In this document: piece by piece, positions 56,734 to 64,000 of the stretch
Layout of the letters: the number at the start of each line of letters is the position of its first letter
How positions within the stretch are numbered: position 1 is the first letter of the stretch
Program-made: the position numbers and the translations under genes
The notes under the pieces: model-generated
Told to the model about the DNA's origin: nothing
Databases searched by the model: none
What the model saw: only the letters and a program-made list of their open reading frames with translations
NCBI GenBank assembly: GCA_050999155.1
Contig: JBPCPM010000135.1
Location: 1-64,000 of the forward strand
Origin: JBPCPM01 sp050999155
GTDB lineage: Bacteria; Actinomycetota; Thermoleophilia; Solirubrobacterales; 70-9
Direction of reading: 5' to 3'
DNA length: 64,000 nt

Positions 56734-57540
56734 ATGGCGATTCCCGAGCCCTCATCAGAGACGACGTGCCTGGTCACCGGTGCGAGCTCGGGCATGGGCG
56801 CGGAGTTCGCCCGCCAGCTGGCCGCCCGCGGCCACGGCGTCACGCTCTCAGCCCGGCGCGAGGAGCCGATGGAGGAGCTCGCGACCGAGCTCCGCGACAA
56901 GCACGGGACCCGGGTCGAGGTGATCACCTGCGACGTCTCGGAGATCGACGCCCGCGACGCGCTCATCGCCGAGATCGCCGACCGCGGCCTTCAGGTCGAC
57001 GTCCTGATCAACAACGCCGGGTTCGCCACCAGCGGGGAGTTCCACGAGCTCGACGGGGCCGGGGAGGTCAACCAGGTACGCGTCGACGTGGAAGCCGTCG
57101 TCGCGTTGAGCCACGCCTTTGCCGTGCCGATGGCCGAGCGGGGGCGGGGAGCGATCCTCAACGTCGCCTCCACGGCCGCTTTCCAGCCGCTGCCGGGCAT
57201 GGCCACCTACGCCGCCTGCAAGGCCTTCGTGCTCAGCTTCAGCGAGGCGCTGCACCGCGAGCTGGGATCCAAGGGCGTGACGGTGACCGCGCTGTGCCCG
57301 GGACCGGTGAGGACCGAGTTCGCCAAGGTGGCCGACGCCGGGGAAGCCGAGAGCTCCACCCCCGACATGCTGTGGATGGAGCCACCCGAGGTCGTCGAAG
57401 CCGCGCTGTCGGGTCTCGACGGTGGCGACCGCCGAGTCCTGCCCGGGGTGTTCAACCGGATAGGCGCCTACAGCGGCCGCTACATCCCCACGGGGATCGT
57501 GCTCCGGACCGCTCGGCAGTTCAACCCGTTCACGAACTAG
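56734..57540 (+). CDS. Short-chain dehydrogenase/reductase
   Basis: A 268-residue SDR. LVTGASSGMGAEFARQLAARG (cofactor loop, residues 11-31), CDVSEIDARDAL, NNAGFATSGEF (about 90) and the catalytic YAACKAFVLSFSEAL (YxxxK, about 154) are in place. SARREEPMEEL after strand 2 fits NADP binding. The C-terminal PPEVVEAALSGLDGGDRRVLPG is common in acyl-chain-acting SDRs. The start is set by the leaderless promoter. It is divergent from the mcl-like gene. Substrate unknown. Confidence 0.87.
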   Translation: MAIPEPSSETTCLVTGASSGMGAEFARQLAARGHGVTLSARREEPMEELATELRDKHGTRVEVITCDVSEIDARDALIAEIADRGLQVDVLINNAGFATSGEFHELDGAGEVNQVRVDVEAVVALSHAFAVPMAERGRGAILNVASTAAFQPLPGMATYAACKAFVLSFSEALHRELGSKGVTVTALCPGPVRTEFAKVADAGEAESSTPDMLWMEPPEVVEAALSGLDGGDRRVLPGVFNRIGAYSGRYIPTGIVLRTARQFNPFTN

Positions 57541-57625
57541 CGTCGATCGGGGTGAGGGGTCGCCCGGATCCCGGTGACGATCGGGGGCTGCCCCGTCCGG
57601 GCCCGACTCGCTATTCTCCCGCGCT

Positions 57626-58624
57626 GTGCAGGGAGAAGAGGGAACAGGGGATCCGTCTGCCGAGCCGCCGCGGGAGCCGGAGGTCCGGCCTGAGCGCGAG
57701 CTGACCGACCACGGCCCCGCAGGGGCCGGCTACCAGCAGCAACCGGCCGCATCCGGGGCCGGCGCAGCCGCCGCTTCGCTGAAGCCGCTCGGGGTGGGGG
57801 AGGTGCTCGACGCGGCGGTGACGGTGTTCCGCAGAAATTGGCAGCCGCTGGTTACCACGGTCGCCGTGGTCGCCGTGCCCATCTACTTCCTCGTCTTTCT
57901 CGTCTCGCTCGGGATGCCCGACGGGGCGCAGACGGGGTTCACCATCAACCAGGACGGCACGACCAGCTTCAACGAGGACGAGATCGCGACGGTCGTCGGC
58001 CTGACCGTCGTCATCCAGCTGCTGACCCTGGCTGCCTACCTGCTCGCCGTCGCCGGGTGTTTCCGGGCGGTGGCCGACGCCTACCTCGGCCAGGAGGCGG
58101 ACTGGCAGGTCTCCCTGCGCTTCGCCGTCCGGCGGGCGCTGCCGCTGCTGTGGCTGTTCATCGTGCTCTACGTAGCGGTCGTCGTCGGGTTCCTGCTGCT
58201 GATCATCCCCGGGATCTGGCTCGCCGTCTCTTTCTCCGTGGCGATCCCGGCGATGCTGATCGGCGAGCGCCGGGGAACGCAGGCCTTGAAGCGCTCGTTT
58301 CGCCTGGTCCGCGGCCGCTGGTGGCCCACGGCCGGCACGCTGATCGTCGCGTACCTGCTGACGATCGTCGTCTCGTTCATCGTCGCCATCCCCCTCGGCA
58401 TCGTCGGCCTGTCCGGGGCCGACAGCCAGGCTGTCGCCGGGCTGGCCAACCTGGTCGCCAACGTGGCGTCGGCGATGATCACCCTGCCCTTCTTCGCCGC
58501 GGTCATCACGGTGCTCTACGTCGACCTTCGCGTGCGCAAGGAGGGCTTCGACCTGCAGCTGCTGGCAGACCAGCTCCGCCAGGAATCCGAGCCTGACAAC
58601 GCGGCGGGCGCGGCCAGGGCGTGA
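57626..58624 (+). CDS. Multi-pass membrane protein at head of MoxR cluster
   Basis: A 332-residue protein. Residues 1-50 are a Pro/Glu/Gln-rich cytoplasmic tail. Hydrophobic segments lie at about 70-92, 112-138, 170-198, 205-222, 235-260 and 270-300. GVGEVLDAAVTVFRRNWQPL and ERRGTQALKRSFRLVRGRWW resemble membrane proteins of the glycerophosphoryl-diester-phosphodiesterase membrane/YciC-like type. TATTCT ends 8 nt before the GTG, a possible leaderless start. It overlaps the DUF4129 gene by 4 bp. Function unknown; co-occurrence with MoxR genes suggests envelope work. Confidence 0.7.
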   Translation: MQGEEGTGDPSAEPPREPEVRPERELTDHGPAGAGYQQQPAASGAGAAAASLKPLGVGEVLDAAVTVFRRNWQPLVTTVAVVAVPIYFLVFLVSLGMPDGAQTGFTINQDGTTSFNEDEIATVVGLTVVIQLLTLAAYLLAVAGCFRAVADAYLGQEADWQVSLRFAVRRALPLLWLFIVLYVAVVVGFLLLIIPGIWLAVSFSVAIPAMLIGERRGTQALKRSFRLVRGRWWPTAGTLIVAYLLTIVVSFIVAIPLGIVGLSGADSQAVAGLANLVANVASAMITLPFFAAVITVLYVDLRVRKEGFDLQLLADQLRQESEPDNAAGAARA

Positions 58625-59580
58625 GCCGGCCGGCCGGGCCTCGGGCCGGCATGGGGATGGGCAGGACGGCGTACCAGGGGGGCATCTCGCTCGCCGTCGC
58701 CGTGATCCTTGCGGTGGCCGGGCTCGGGACGTCCGGCGTCCCGGAGGCAACAGCGCTCGAGCGGGCCACCGCGACCGACCTCGATGACCTCGCCGGGCGA
58801 GCCGGCGACGACCCGGAGGCCCTGCGTGAGCTGCGCGAGGTCCGGCGGGTCGACGGACGCCCCGTTCGGCTCGACCGGGTGCTCGACGCCGAAGGAGCCG
58901 AGCTGCGCGGCCGCCTTGCCGAGCTCCGCGGCGAGCGGCCCGCCGCGGCCGAGGTCGGCGCGGAGCGGGCCCGGGAACGGGCCCGCTCCATCGTGAAGGT
59001 CGAGCCCTACGCCACCAGGGACTCGTCTCCCAACGTCCTCCAGCGTGTGTTCGGCGCCCTCGGCTCTCCGGTCGAGACCGCTCTGCGGGCGCTCGGCCGG
59101 GCGCTGGAGTGGGTCGTCGACCGGGTGGGGGGCGCCGCCGAACGGGTGCCGCTCCCGCCCGCGGTGACGTGGGGCATCCTCGCCCTGGCGGCGCTCCTTG
59201 GATCGGGGATTCTCGCGCGCCGGTCGGTCCGCCGCCGGGCACGCGACCGGCAGGCGGCCGCCGCCCGCCCGGTCGTGGGCATCACCCCCCGCCAGCTGGA
59301 GCGCAAGGCCAAGGAGGCCGAGGACGATGGGCGTCACGCCGATGCCGTGCGCCTGCGGTTCCACGCCGGCCTGCTGCGCCTCGACCGTGCGAACGCGCTG
59401 GTCCTGCGCCCTTCCCTGACCGCGGCCGGCGCGGCCCGCGAGATCCGGGTGCCACGGATGCGTGAGCTGTCCGTGGACTACGAGCAGATCGCCTACGGCG
59501 ACCGCACGGCCGGCGAGGAGGACTCGCGGGCCGCCCGCGAAGGGTGGAGAGAGGTCCTGCGCGAGGTGGGCTCCAGGTGA
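58621..59580 (+). CDS. DUF4129-domain membrane protein
   Basis: A 319-residue protein with an N-terminal hydrophobic segment (about 21-42), an acidic/basic helical external region (45-175), a second helix (about 180-200) and a cytoplasmic C-terminal DUF4129 (about 215-310). DGRHADAVRLRFHAGLLRLDR and LRPSLTAAGAAREIRVP are the expected motifs. DUF4129 proteins occur with MoxR, DUF58 and transglutaminase genes. It starts GTG in a GTGA overlap with the previous gene and ends in another GTGA overlap with the DUF4350 gene, so all are translated together. Confidence 0.8.
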   Translation: MSRPAGPRAGMGMGRTAYQGGISLAVAVILAVAGLGTSGVPEATALERATATDLDDLAGRAGDDPEALRELREVRRVDGRPVRLDRVLDAEGAELRGRLAELRGERPAAAEVGAERARERARSIVKVEPYATRDSSPNVLQRVFGALGSPVETALRALGRALEWVVDRVGGAAERVPLPPAVTWGILALAALLGSGILARRSVRRRARDRQAAAARPVVGITPRQLERKAKEAEDDGRHADAVRLRFHAGLLRLDRANALVLRPSLTAAGAAREIRVPRMRELSVDYEQIAYGDRTAGEEDSRAAREGWREVLREVGSR

Positions 59581-60737
59581 CGGCGACGCGACGGCGGATC
59601 GGCCGTTGGTGGACGGGGCTCTCGACGGCCGCTCGACGGTCGGTGACGGTGGCCGCCGCAGTCGTTGCGTTCATCCTGCTCGTCGGCGTCGTCAACGTGA
59701 TCGACGGGGACGAGCCCGCCGCCCCGGCGTTCTCGTCGTTTTCGACCGAGCCGCTCGGGCTGGGTGCGTGGCATCAGCTCCTCGAGCGCTCCGGCCGCAC
59801 CGTCTCCCGCCAGCGCGAGACGGTCGACCGGCGCCGGCCCGATGCCGGGAGCACGCTGGTGGTCATCGAGCCCGAGCGGCTCTCTGATCCGGAGGTCCGG
59901 GCGCTGGAGCGCACGGTGCGCGACGGCACGACCGTGGTGCTCAGCGGTGCGCCCGAGTCCCTGCTGGGCCGCCTGTTCGACGATCCGCCCGTATCGGCTC
60001 CCGGCGCGGTGGCCCGCCCGCAGCCGCTTGCCCCGGTCCCCGAGGTCGCGTCCGTCCGCCGACTGCGTGGGCTCGAGGCCGCCGAGCTCCAACGGCTGGC
60101 CCCGGGCTCGACGCTGATCTTCGAGGACGCGGGCCAGACGCTGCCCATCGCCGGGGGCGAGCGGCGGACGTCGGCGGCCGTCGCCTCGGTGGGCGATGGC
60201 CGGCTCGTGCTGCTGGCCGATCCCGTGCCGCTGTCCAACCTCGCCATCGACCAGGCCGACAACGCGGCGTTCGCCCTCGCCGTCACGGGCTCGGACCGGC
60301 CGGTCGTCTTCCTCGAGAGCGTCCACGGCTTCGGCCCCGCCCGGGGGCTGGCCGCGCTGCCCGGCCGGGTGTGGTGGGTCGTCGCCGGCCTGCTGCTCGC
60401 GGCGCTCGCCTTCGCGGCGTCGCGGGCCCGGCGGCTCGGTCCTCCCGATCCCGACCCCGGCGACGCCCCACCACGGCGCAGGGACCACATCGATGCCGTG
60501 GCCCTCACGCTGTCGCGGTCGCCGACGGCGCCGGCCGCGGCCGAACCGGTTCGCCAGGCCGTGCGCCGGCGCGTCTCGGCACGCTCCCGTCACGGAGACG
60601 GTGACTTCGCCGGGCGGGCTGCGGCAGCCGGACTCGACGAAGGCCAGATCGCCGCCCTCGGCCATCCGGTGGAAGACGAGGAGCAGGCGTTGGCCGTGGG
60701 GCGGGCTCTGGCCCGGCTGGAGGGAGGACGCCGATGA
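59577..60737 (+). CDS. DUF4350-domain membrane protein
   Basis: A 386-residue protein. An N-terminal helix (about 17-40) precedes an external domain of about 240 residues. LGLGAWHQLLERSGRTVSR, TLVVIEPERLSDPEVRALE and TVVLSGAPESLL resemble the DUF4350/GATase-like fold. A second helix (about 265-285) leads to a basic cytoplasmic tail. The family is usually paired with MoxR-DUF58 clusters and has no known activity. The GTG at 59577 overlaps the DUF4129 stop, which is preferred over the in-frame start at 59544. Confidence 0.78.
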   Translation: MTATRRRIGRWWTGLSTAARRSVTVAAAVVAFILLVGVVNVIDGDEPAAPAFSSFSTEPLGLGAWHQLLERSGRTVSRQRETVDRRRPDAGSTLVVIEPERLSDPEVRALERTVRDGTTVVLSGAPESLLGRLFDDPPVSAPGAVARPQPLAPVPEVASVRRLRGLEAAELQRLAPGSTLIFEDAGQTLPIAGGERRTSAAVASVGDGRLVLLADPVPLSNLAIDQADNAAFALAVTGSDRPVVFLESVHGFGPARGLAALPGRVWWVVAGLLLAALAFAASRARRLGPPDPDPGDAPPRRRDHIDAVALTLSRSPTAPAAAEPVRQAVRRRVSARSRHGDGDFAGRAAAAGLDEGQIAALGHPVEDEEQALAVGRALARLEGGRR

Positions 60738-60780
60738 GCCGGTCCGTGCGCGATGATGGAGCCGTGGTAGGGGTACCCAG

Positions 60781-61710
60781 GTGAAGGCGCTCGCCGATTC
60801 CGTGCGCGAGCAGGTGGCGCGGGCCGTCGTCGGCAACGACGACGCGATCGAGCTGATGCTCGTCGCGCTGATCTGCCGCGGCCACGTCCTGCTCGAGGGC
60901 GTGCCGGGCACGGCCAAGACGCTGCTGGCCCGCGCGCTGGCCCGCTCGCTCGACCTCGAGTCGGCCCGGGTGCAGTTCACACCCGACATGCTGCCGTCGG
61001 ACATCACGGGAACCATGACCCTGCGCGACCGCTCGCTCGAGTTCCGTCCCGGTCCCGTGTTCACGAACATCCTCCTGGCCGACGAGGTCAACCGCACACC
61101 GCCCAAGACCCAGTCGGCCCTGCTGGAGGCGATGCAGGAGGGCCAGGTCACCGTCGAGGGCGAAGGCCGCGCGCTGCCCGACCCGTTTCTCGTGGTCGCC
61201 ACCCAGAACCCCGTGGAGTACGAAGGCACCTACCCCCTGCCCGAAGCCCAGCTTGACCGCTTCCTCGTGCGGGTCGACGTCGGCTACCCCGAGGCCGACG
61301 CCGAGCGCGAGATTGTCCGGCTCGGCCGCCGTGGGGTCCAGACCGCGATGCTCGAACAGGTCGAGGCCGTGGCCGATGGATCGGCCATCGACCAGGCTCG
61401 CGCCGAGGTCGACAAGACGACCATCAGCGACGAGGTCGCCGAGTACCTCGTCTCCGTGGTGCGCCGCACGCGCGAGCTGCCCAGCGTGGAGCTGGGCGCC
61501 AGCCCCCGGGCCGCGGTGCACCTGCTGGCCGCCTGCAGCGCGGTCGCCCGCCTCGCCGGACGCGACTACGTCACGCCCGACGACGTCAGCCGAATGGCCC
61601 AGTCCGTGCTGGCGCACCGGCTCGTTCTCAGCCCCGACGCGGCGTTGGAGCGATTCGGGACCGACGAGGCCGTCGACAGCGCCCTGGCGGACGTGCCGGT
61701 CCCCCGGTGA
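60781..61710 (+). CDS. MoxR-family AAA+ ATPase
   Basis: A 309-residue AAA+ chaperone-like ATPase. Walker A LLEGVPGTAKTLLARAL is at about 36-52, and Walker B NILLADEVNRTPPKTQSALLEAMQEGQVTVEG includes the MoxR motif. Sensor 1 is VVATQNPVEYEGTYPLPEAQLDRF, and the C-terminal lid includes SPRAAVHLLAACSAVA. MoxR proteins help fold or metallate partner complexes, typically with VWA or DUF58 proteins. It shares a 4-bp overlap with DUF58. TAGGGG ends 7 nt before the GTG, a possible internal promoter. Confidence 0.93.
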   Translation: MKALADSVREQVARAVVGNDDAIELMLVALICRGHVLLEGVPGTAKTLLARALARSLDLESARVQFTPDMLPSDITGTMTLRDRSLEFRPGPVFTNILLADEVNRTPPKTQSALLEAMQEGQVTVEGEGRALPDPFLVVATQNPVEYEGTYPLPEAQLDRFLVRVDVGYPEADAEREIVRLGRRGVQTAMLEQVEAVADGSAIDQARAEVDKTTISDEVAEYLVSVVRRTRELPSVELGASPRAAVHLLAACSAVARLAGRDYVTPDDVSRMAQSVLAHRLVLSPDAALERFGTDEAVDSALADVPVPR

Positions 61711-62954
61711 GCCCGACGGGGCGAAGCGCGGCCCTGCTGGCCGCCATCGCCCTGGCCGCCCTGGTCGTCGGACCGCTGGTGGCAGGCCTCGCGGCACTCG
61801 CCCTGGTCGCGGTCGCCATCGTCGACCTCCAAGCGGTCCGGGCCGCGCCGGAGGTCAACCGCACGGTCCCCCACCTGCTCTCGCGCGGCGTCGGTGCCCC
61901 GCTTCACGTCGAGGTCAAGGCGCCCGACGCGCGGCGCTTGGATGTGCGCCAGCCTGCTCCCACGGCCCTGAAGCTCGCGAACGCCGAGGGCGAGGGCGAC
62001 CTCCGGACCGAGGTCACCGCGGTGCGCCGCGGTCGCCATCGTCTCCCGGCGCTGGCCACCCGGGCCGAGGGGCCGCTCGGCCTCGCTGCGTGGCACCACG
62101 ACGCGGGTGCCGAGGAGGAGGTACTCGTCTATCCCGACATGGTCGCGGCCCGGCGGCTTGCCCAGCTGGTCCGCGAAGGCCGGCTGGCCGACAGCGAGCT
62201 GCGCGGCCGGGGGCCGCTGGGCTCGGGTACGGAGTTCGACTCGATCCGCGAGTACCGGCCCGACGACGATGTCCGGCACATCAACTGGCGGGCGACCGCA
62301 CGTACCGGCAAGCCGATGACCAACCAGTTCCGGGTCGAACGCAACCGGGACGTCGTGTTCGCCGTCGACTGCGGTCGCCTGATGGCAGCGCCGCTGGGAG
62401 ATCGCAACCGCCTCGACGTCGCTCTCGACGCCGTGGCGGCGGTGGCGCTCGTGGCCGACGAGGTGGGCGACCGCTGCGGCGCCGTCGCGTTCGACGGCGA
62501 ACTCAAGCGGCGGGTCGTCCCCCGGCGCAACGGAGCCGAGCCGGTGATCAGGAGCCTGTTCGACCTCGAGACCGCGTCGACCGACAGCGACTACGAGGCG
62601 GCATTCCGGGCACTCGAAGGGGCGAAGCGATCGTTCGTCCTGGTCCTCAGCGACCTGCTCGACGAGAGCGCCGCCCGCCCCCTGCTCGACGCGGTCCCCG
62701 TCCTCGCCCGGCGCCATGCCGTCGTGGTGGCCAGCGTCACCGATCCCGACCTGCGTGCCGCCGTGGCGACCGAGCCGCGGCGCTCCAGCGACGTCTACCG
62801 CGCCGGAGTCGCGCTGGACATCCTCGGGTCGCGGGCGTCCGCGGCGGCCCGGCTTCGCGCAGCGGGGGCCGATGTGGTCGAGGCTCTCGCGGACGACCTC
62901 CCGGTGGCCTGCGTCCGGGCCTACGGACAGGCCAAGGCGCGCGGCCGGGCCTGA
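61707..62954 (+). CDS. DUF58-domain protein
   Basis: A 415-residue protein with two close N-terminal helices (about 5-40), a beta-rich domain (50-170) and the DUF58 core (about 175-330): GRGPLGSGTEFDSIREYRPDDDVRHINWRATARTGKPM. Downstream, RDVVFAVDCGRLM gives a vWA-like first strand, with a Cys-Gly in place of the second Ser of the MIDAS motif. These proteins act with MoxR ATPases. The GTG overlaps moxR as GTGA. It ends 20 bp from the convergent spoIIM gene. Confidence 0.88.
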   Translation: MSPTGRSAALLAAIALAALVVGPLVAGLAALALVAVAIVDLQAVRAAPEVNRTVPHLLSRGVGAPLHVEVKAPDARRLDVRQPAPTALKLANAEGEGDLRTEVTAVRRGRHRLPALATRAEGPLGLAAWHHDAGAEEEVLVYPDMVAARRLAQLVREGRLADSELRGRGPLGSGTEFDSIREYRPDDDVRHINWRATARTGKPMTNQFRVERNRDVVFAVDCGRLMAAPLGDRNRLDVALDAVAAVALVADEVGDRCGAVAFDGELKRRVVPRRNGAEPVIRSLFDLETASTDSDYEAAFRALEGAKRSFVLVLSDLLDESAARPLLDAVPVLARRHAVVVASVTDPDLRAAVATEPRRSSDVYRAGVALDILGSRASAAARLRAAGADVVEALADDLPVACVRAYGQAKARGRA

Positions 62955-62974
62955 GCGGCGGCGCGAACCGCTGG

Positions 62975-63937
62975 TCAGGCCGGTTCGCCGGTCGGTCGTC
63001 CCTCGCGGTCGCGTCCCCGGATCGCCACGAGTCCCCAGTAGACGATCCCGATCCCGGCGCCCAACGCGAGGGCGGGACCCAACGGCGCACGGGCACCGCT
63101 CACGAAGCCCTCGATGAGGCCCGCCAGGACGAACAGCGGGACCGAGCCCAGGACCATCATCACCGCCCGGCGCGCTTCGGCGATCAACGCGCGGCCCCGG
63201 GTCAGTCGCCCCGGGTCGATCAGGGCCCAGCCCATCCGCATCCCGGCCGCGCCGGCGATGATGATCAGCGACAGCTCCAAGAAGCCGTGGGCGACGATGA
63301 AGCGCACGAGGTCGTCGCTCGTTCCCTGCTCGATCGAGAGGCCCAGCACCGTGCCGAGGGTCAGGCCGTTGCTCACCAGCGCCCAGATCGAACCGAGGCA
63401 GAACAGCAACCCCCCGGCGAAGGCGACGAACGAGACCTGGATGTTGTTGGTCAGCACCGTGGCCGAGAAGGCGACCTGCTCGTCGCCGCCCAAGGCCTCG
63501 CGCTCGCCGCTCGAACCCTCGAACGCGGCAGGTACCACGCCCGAGGCCGCCACCGGGTCGTTGACCGCCCACAGGGCGGCGAGCGCGGCGGGGACGAACA
63601 GCAGCAACGTGGCGACGAGCAGGGCCACCGGGCGTTCTGCCACCGAGCGCCAGTACCCGTGGCTGATGAACTCCCGGACGCCCGATCCGCTGCGCTCGGT
63701 GTCGTAGACCGCCGTCCGCCCGCGGGCGACGAGTCGGCCGACCCGGTCGGCGAGCTGGGAGTCGGGCCAGCGGCGGCGGACGTGCGCCAGATCCGCGGCG
63801 GCGGACCGGTACAGGGCGGCCAGGCGGCTGATCGCGTCCGGCGGCAGGCGCTCGGGGCGTGATCCCGCCCGGTCGAGCAGCTCCTCGAGCTCACGCCACT
63901 GGGGCTCGCGCGTGCTGCGAAAGGCCTGTACGTTCAC
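62975..63937 (-). CDS. Stage II sporulation protein M family membrane protein
   Basis: A 320-residue SpoIIM/DUF95 protein. An N-terminal cytoplasmic helical part (1-95; QWRELEELLDRAG, RLAALYRSAAADLAHVRRRWPDS) is followed by about six hydrophobic helices at 100-305. FVAFAGGLLFCLGSIWALVSNGLTLG and FIVAHGFLELSLIIIAGAAGMRMGW are hallmark segments. In non-sporulating actinobacteria it sits with RDD, MoxR and DUF58 genes. The GTG start lies 3 bp from the RDD gene start on the other strand. Confidence 0.88.
   Translation of the reverse strand: MNVQAFRSTREPQWRELEELLDRAGSRPERLPPDAISRLAALYRSAAADLAHVRRRWPDSQLADRVGRLVARGRTAVYDTERSGSGVREFISHGYWRSVAERPVALLVATLLLFVPAALAALWAVNDPVAASGVVPAAFEGSSGEREALGGDEQVAFSATVLTNNIQVSFVAFAGGLLFCLGSIWALVSNGLTLGTVLGLSIEQGTSDDLVRFIVAHGFLELSLIIIAGAAGMRMGWALIDPGRLTRGRALIAEARRAVMMVLGSVPLFVLAGLIEGFVSGARAPLGPALALGAGIGIVYWGLVAIRGRDREGRPTGEPA
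63929..63934 (+). promoter_or_regulatory. -10 hexamer of leaderless RDD promoter
   Basis: TACGTT, 6 nt before the GTG at 63941, lying inside the opposing spoIIM start region. Confidence 0.45.
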
Positions 63938-63940
63938 GCC

Positions 63941-64000
63941 GTGCAGTATGAGGAACGGACACAGATCTCGACCCCCGAAGGGGTCGACGTCGAGCTCGTG
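63941..64000 (+). CDS. RDD-family membrane protein, 3' end outside window
   Basis: Only the first 20 codons are present (VQYEERTQISTPEGVDVELV). The TPEGVDVELVL pattern is the usual N-terminus of RDD-family membrane proteins found next to spoIIM and DUF58 genes. The transmembrane part and the Arg-Asp-Asp signature would follow beyond base 64000. The start is supported by the leaderless promoter. Confidence 0.7.
   Translation, partial: MQYEERTQISTPEGVDVELV

Overview
The window is GC-rich (roughly 70 percent) actinobacterial chromosome, densely packed with genes on both strands. Many start codons are GTG, and ATGA/GTGA overlaps are common. Several families point to the class Thermoleophilia (Solirubrobacterales and relatives): a secreted surface protein at 54041-55015, a remnant of a secreted-protein family at 55213-55443, c-di-AMP riboswitches on RlpA-like wall genes, a Gram-positive LexA box, and an ArgS with an unusual active-site motif. 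This placement is inferred from family resemblance, not from a search. There is no rRNA, insertion sequence, prophage, CRISPR array or replication origin. No gene-free stretch exceeds about 300 bases once rnpB and the riboswitches are counted. The longest is 23097-23366, which holds only a hairpin next to ccmH.

Layout. 1-11.5 kb: the 3' part of rapZ, an ABC export pair, a membrane-anchored sigma-region-4-like protein, an MMPL transporter, two small enzymes, then the glycolytic run gap-pgk-tpiA-gpmI. 11.5-19.7 kb: a VapBC pair, tgt, a PknB-type kinase with a lipoprotein, a phosphoesterase, an M48 protease, rlmH and argS. 19.7-24.6 kb (mostly minus strand): a three-gene lipid operon (alkyl-DHAP synthase-like, PlsC-like, SDR), ccmG-ccmH, and tRNA-Gly. 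24.6-33.7 kb: a second VapBC pair, a thioesterase, PhoD, a decayed hydrolase, the first c-di-AMP riboswitch with its RlpA-like gene, an SQR-like flavoprotein, a VIT1 transporter, xthA and an SDR. 33.8-38 kb: ccmE, ccmF, a CcmI-like gene, secG and a short peptide-binding lipoprotein. 38-41.8 kb: tRNA-Leu, lexA with its SOS box, rnpB, the second c-di-AMP riboswitch with its RlpA-like gene, and an AhpD-like gene with a complete promoter/operator. 41.9-51.5 kb: glutamine synthetase, a CHAD-DUF3616 fusion, a DUF255 thioredoxin protein, an acyl-CoA synthetase and mutM. 51.5-56.6 kb (minus): a FixX-like ferredoxin, sucD, sucC, a surface protein and a malyl-CoA lyase-like gene. 56.7-64 kb: an SDR, then a membrane/MoxR/DUF58/DUF4129 cluster facing spoIIM and an RDD gene.

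Recurring signals. Fourteen genes have a TANNNT -10 hexamer ending 6-7 nt before the start codon, which predicts leaderless transcripts. Genes with a real leader carry an AGGAGG-like ribosome site instead. Most convergent gene pairs are separated by only 3-20 bp. Perfect GC hairpins mark a few transcript ends.

Themes linking the genes: cytochrome c maturation is split between 23 kb and 34 kb; wall remodelling is tied to c-di-AMP twice; DHAP chemistry (tpiA, the alkyl-DHAP synthase) may feed ether lipids; and the sucCD plus malyl-CoA lyase neighbourhood may activate and cleave malate.
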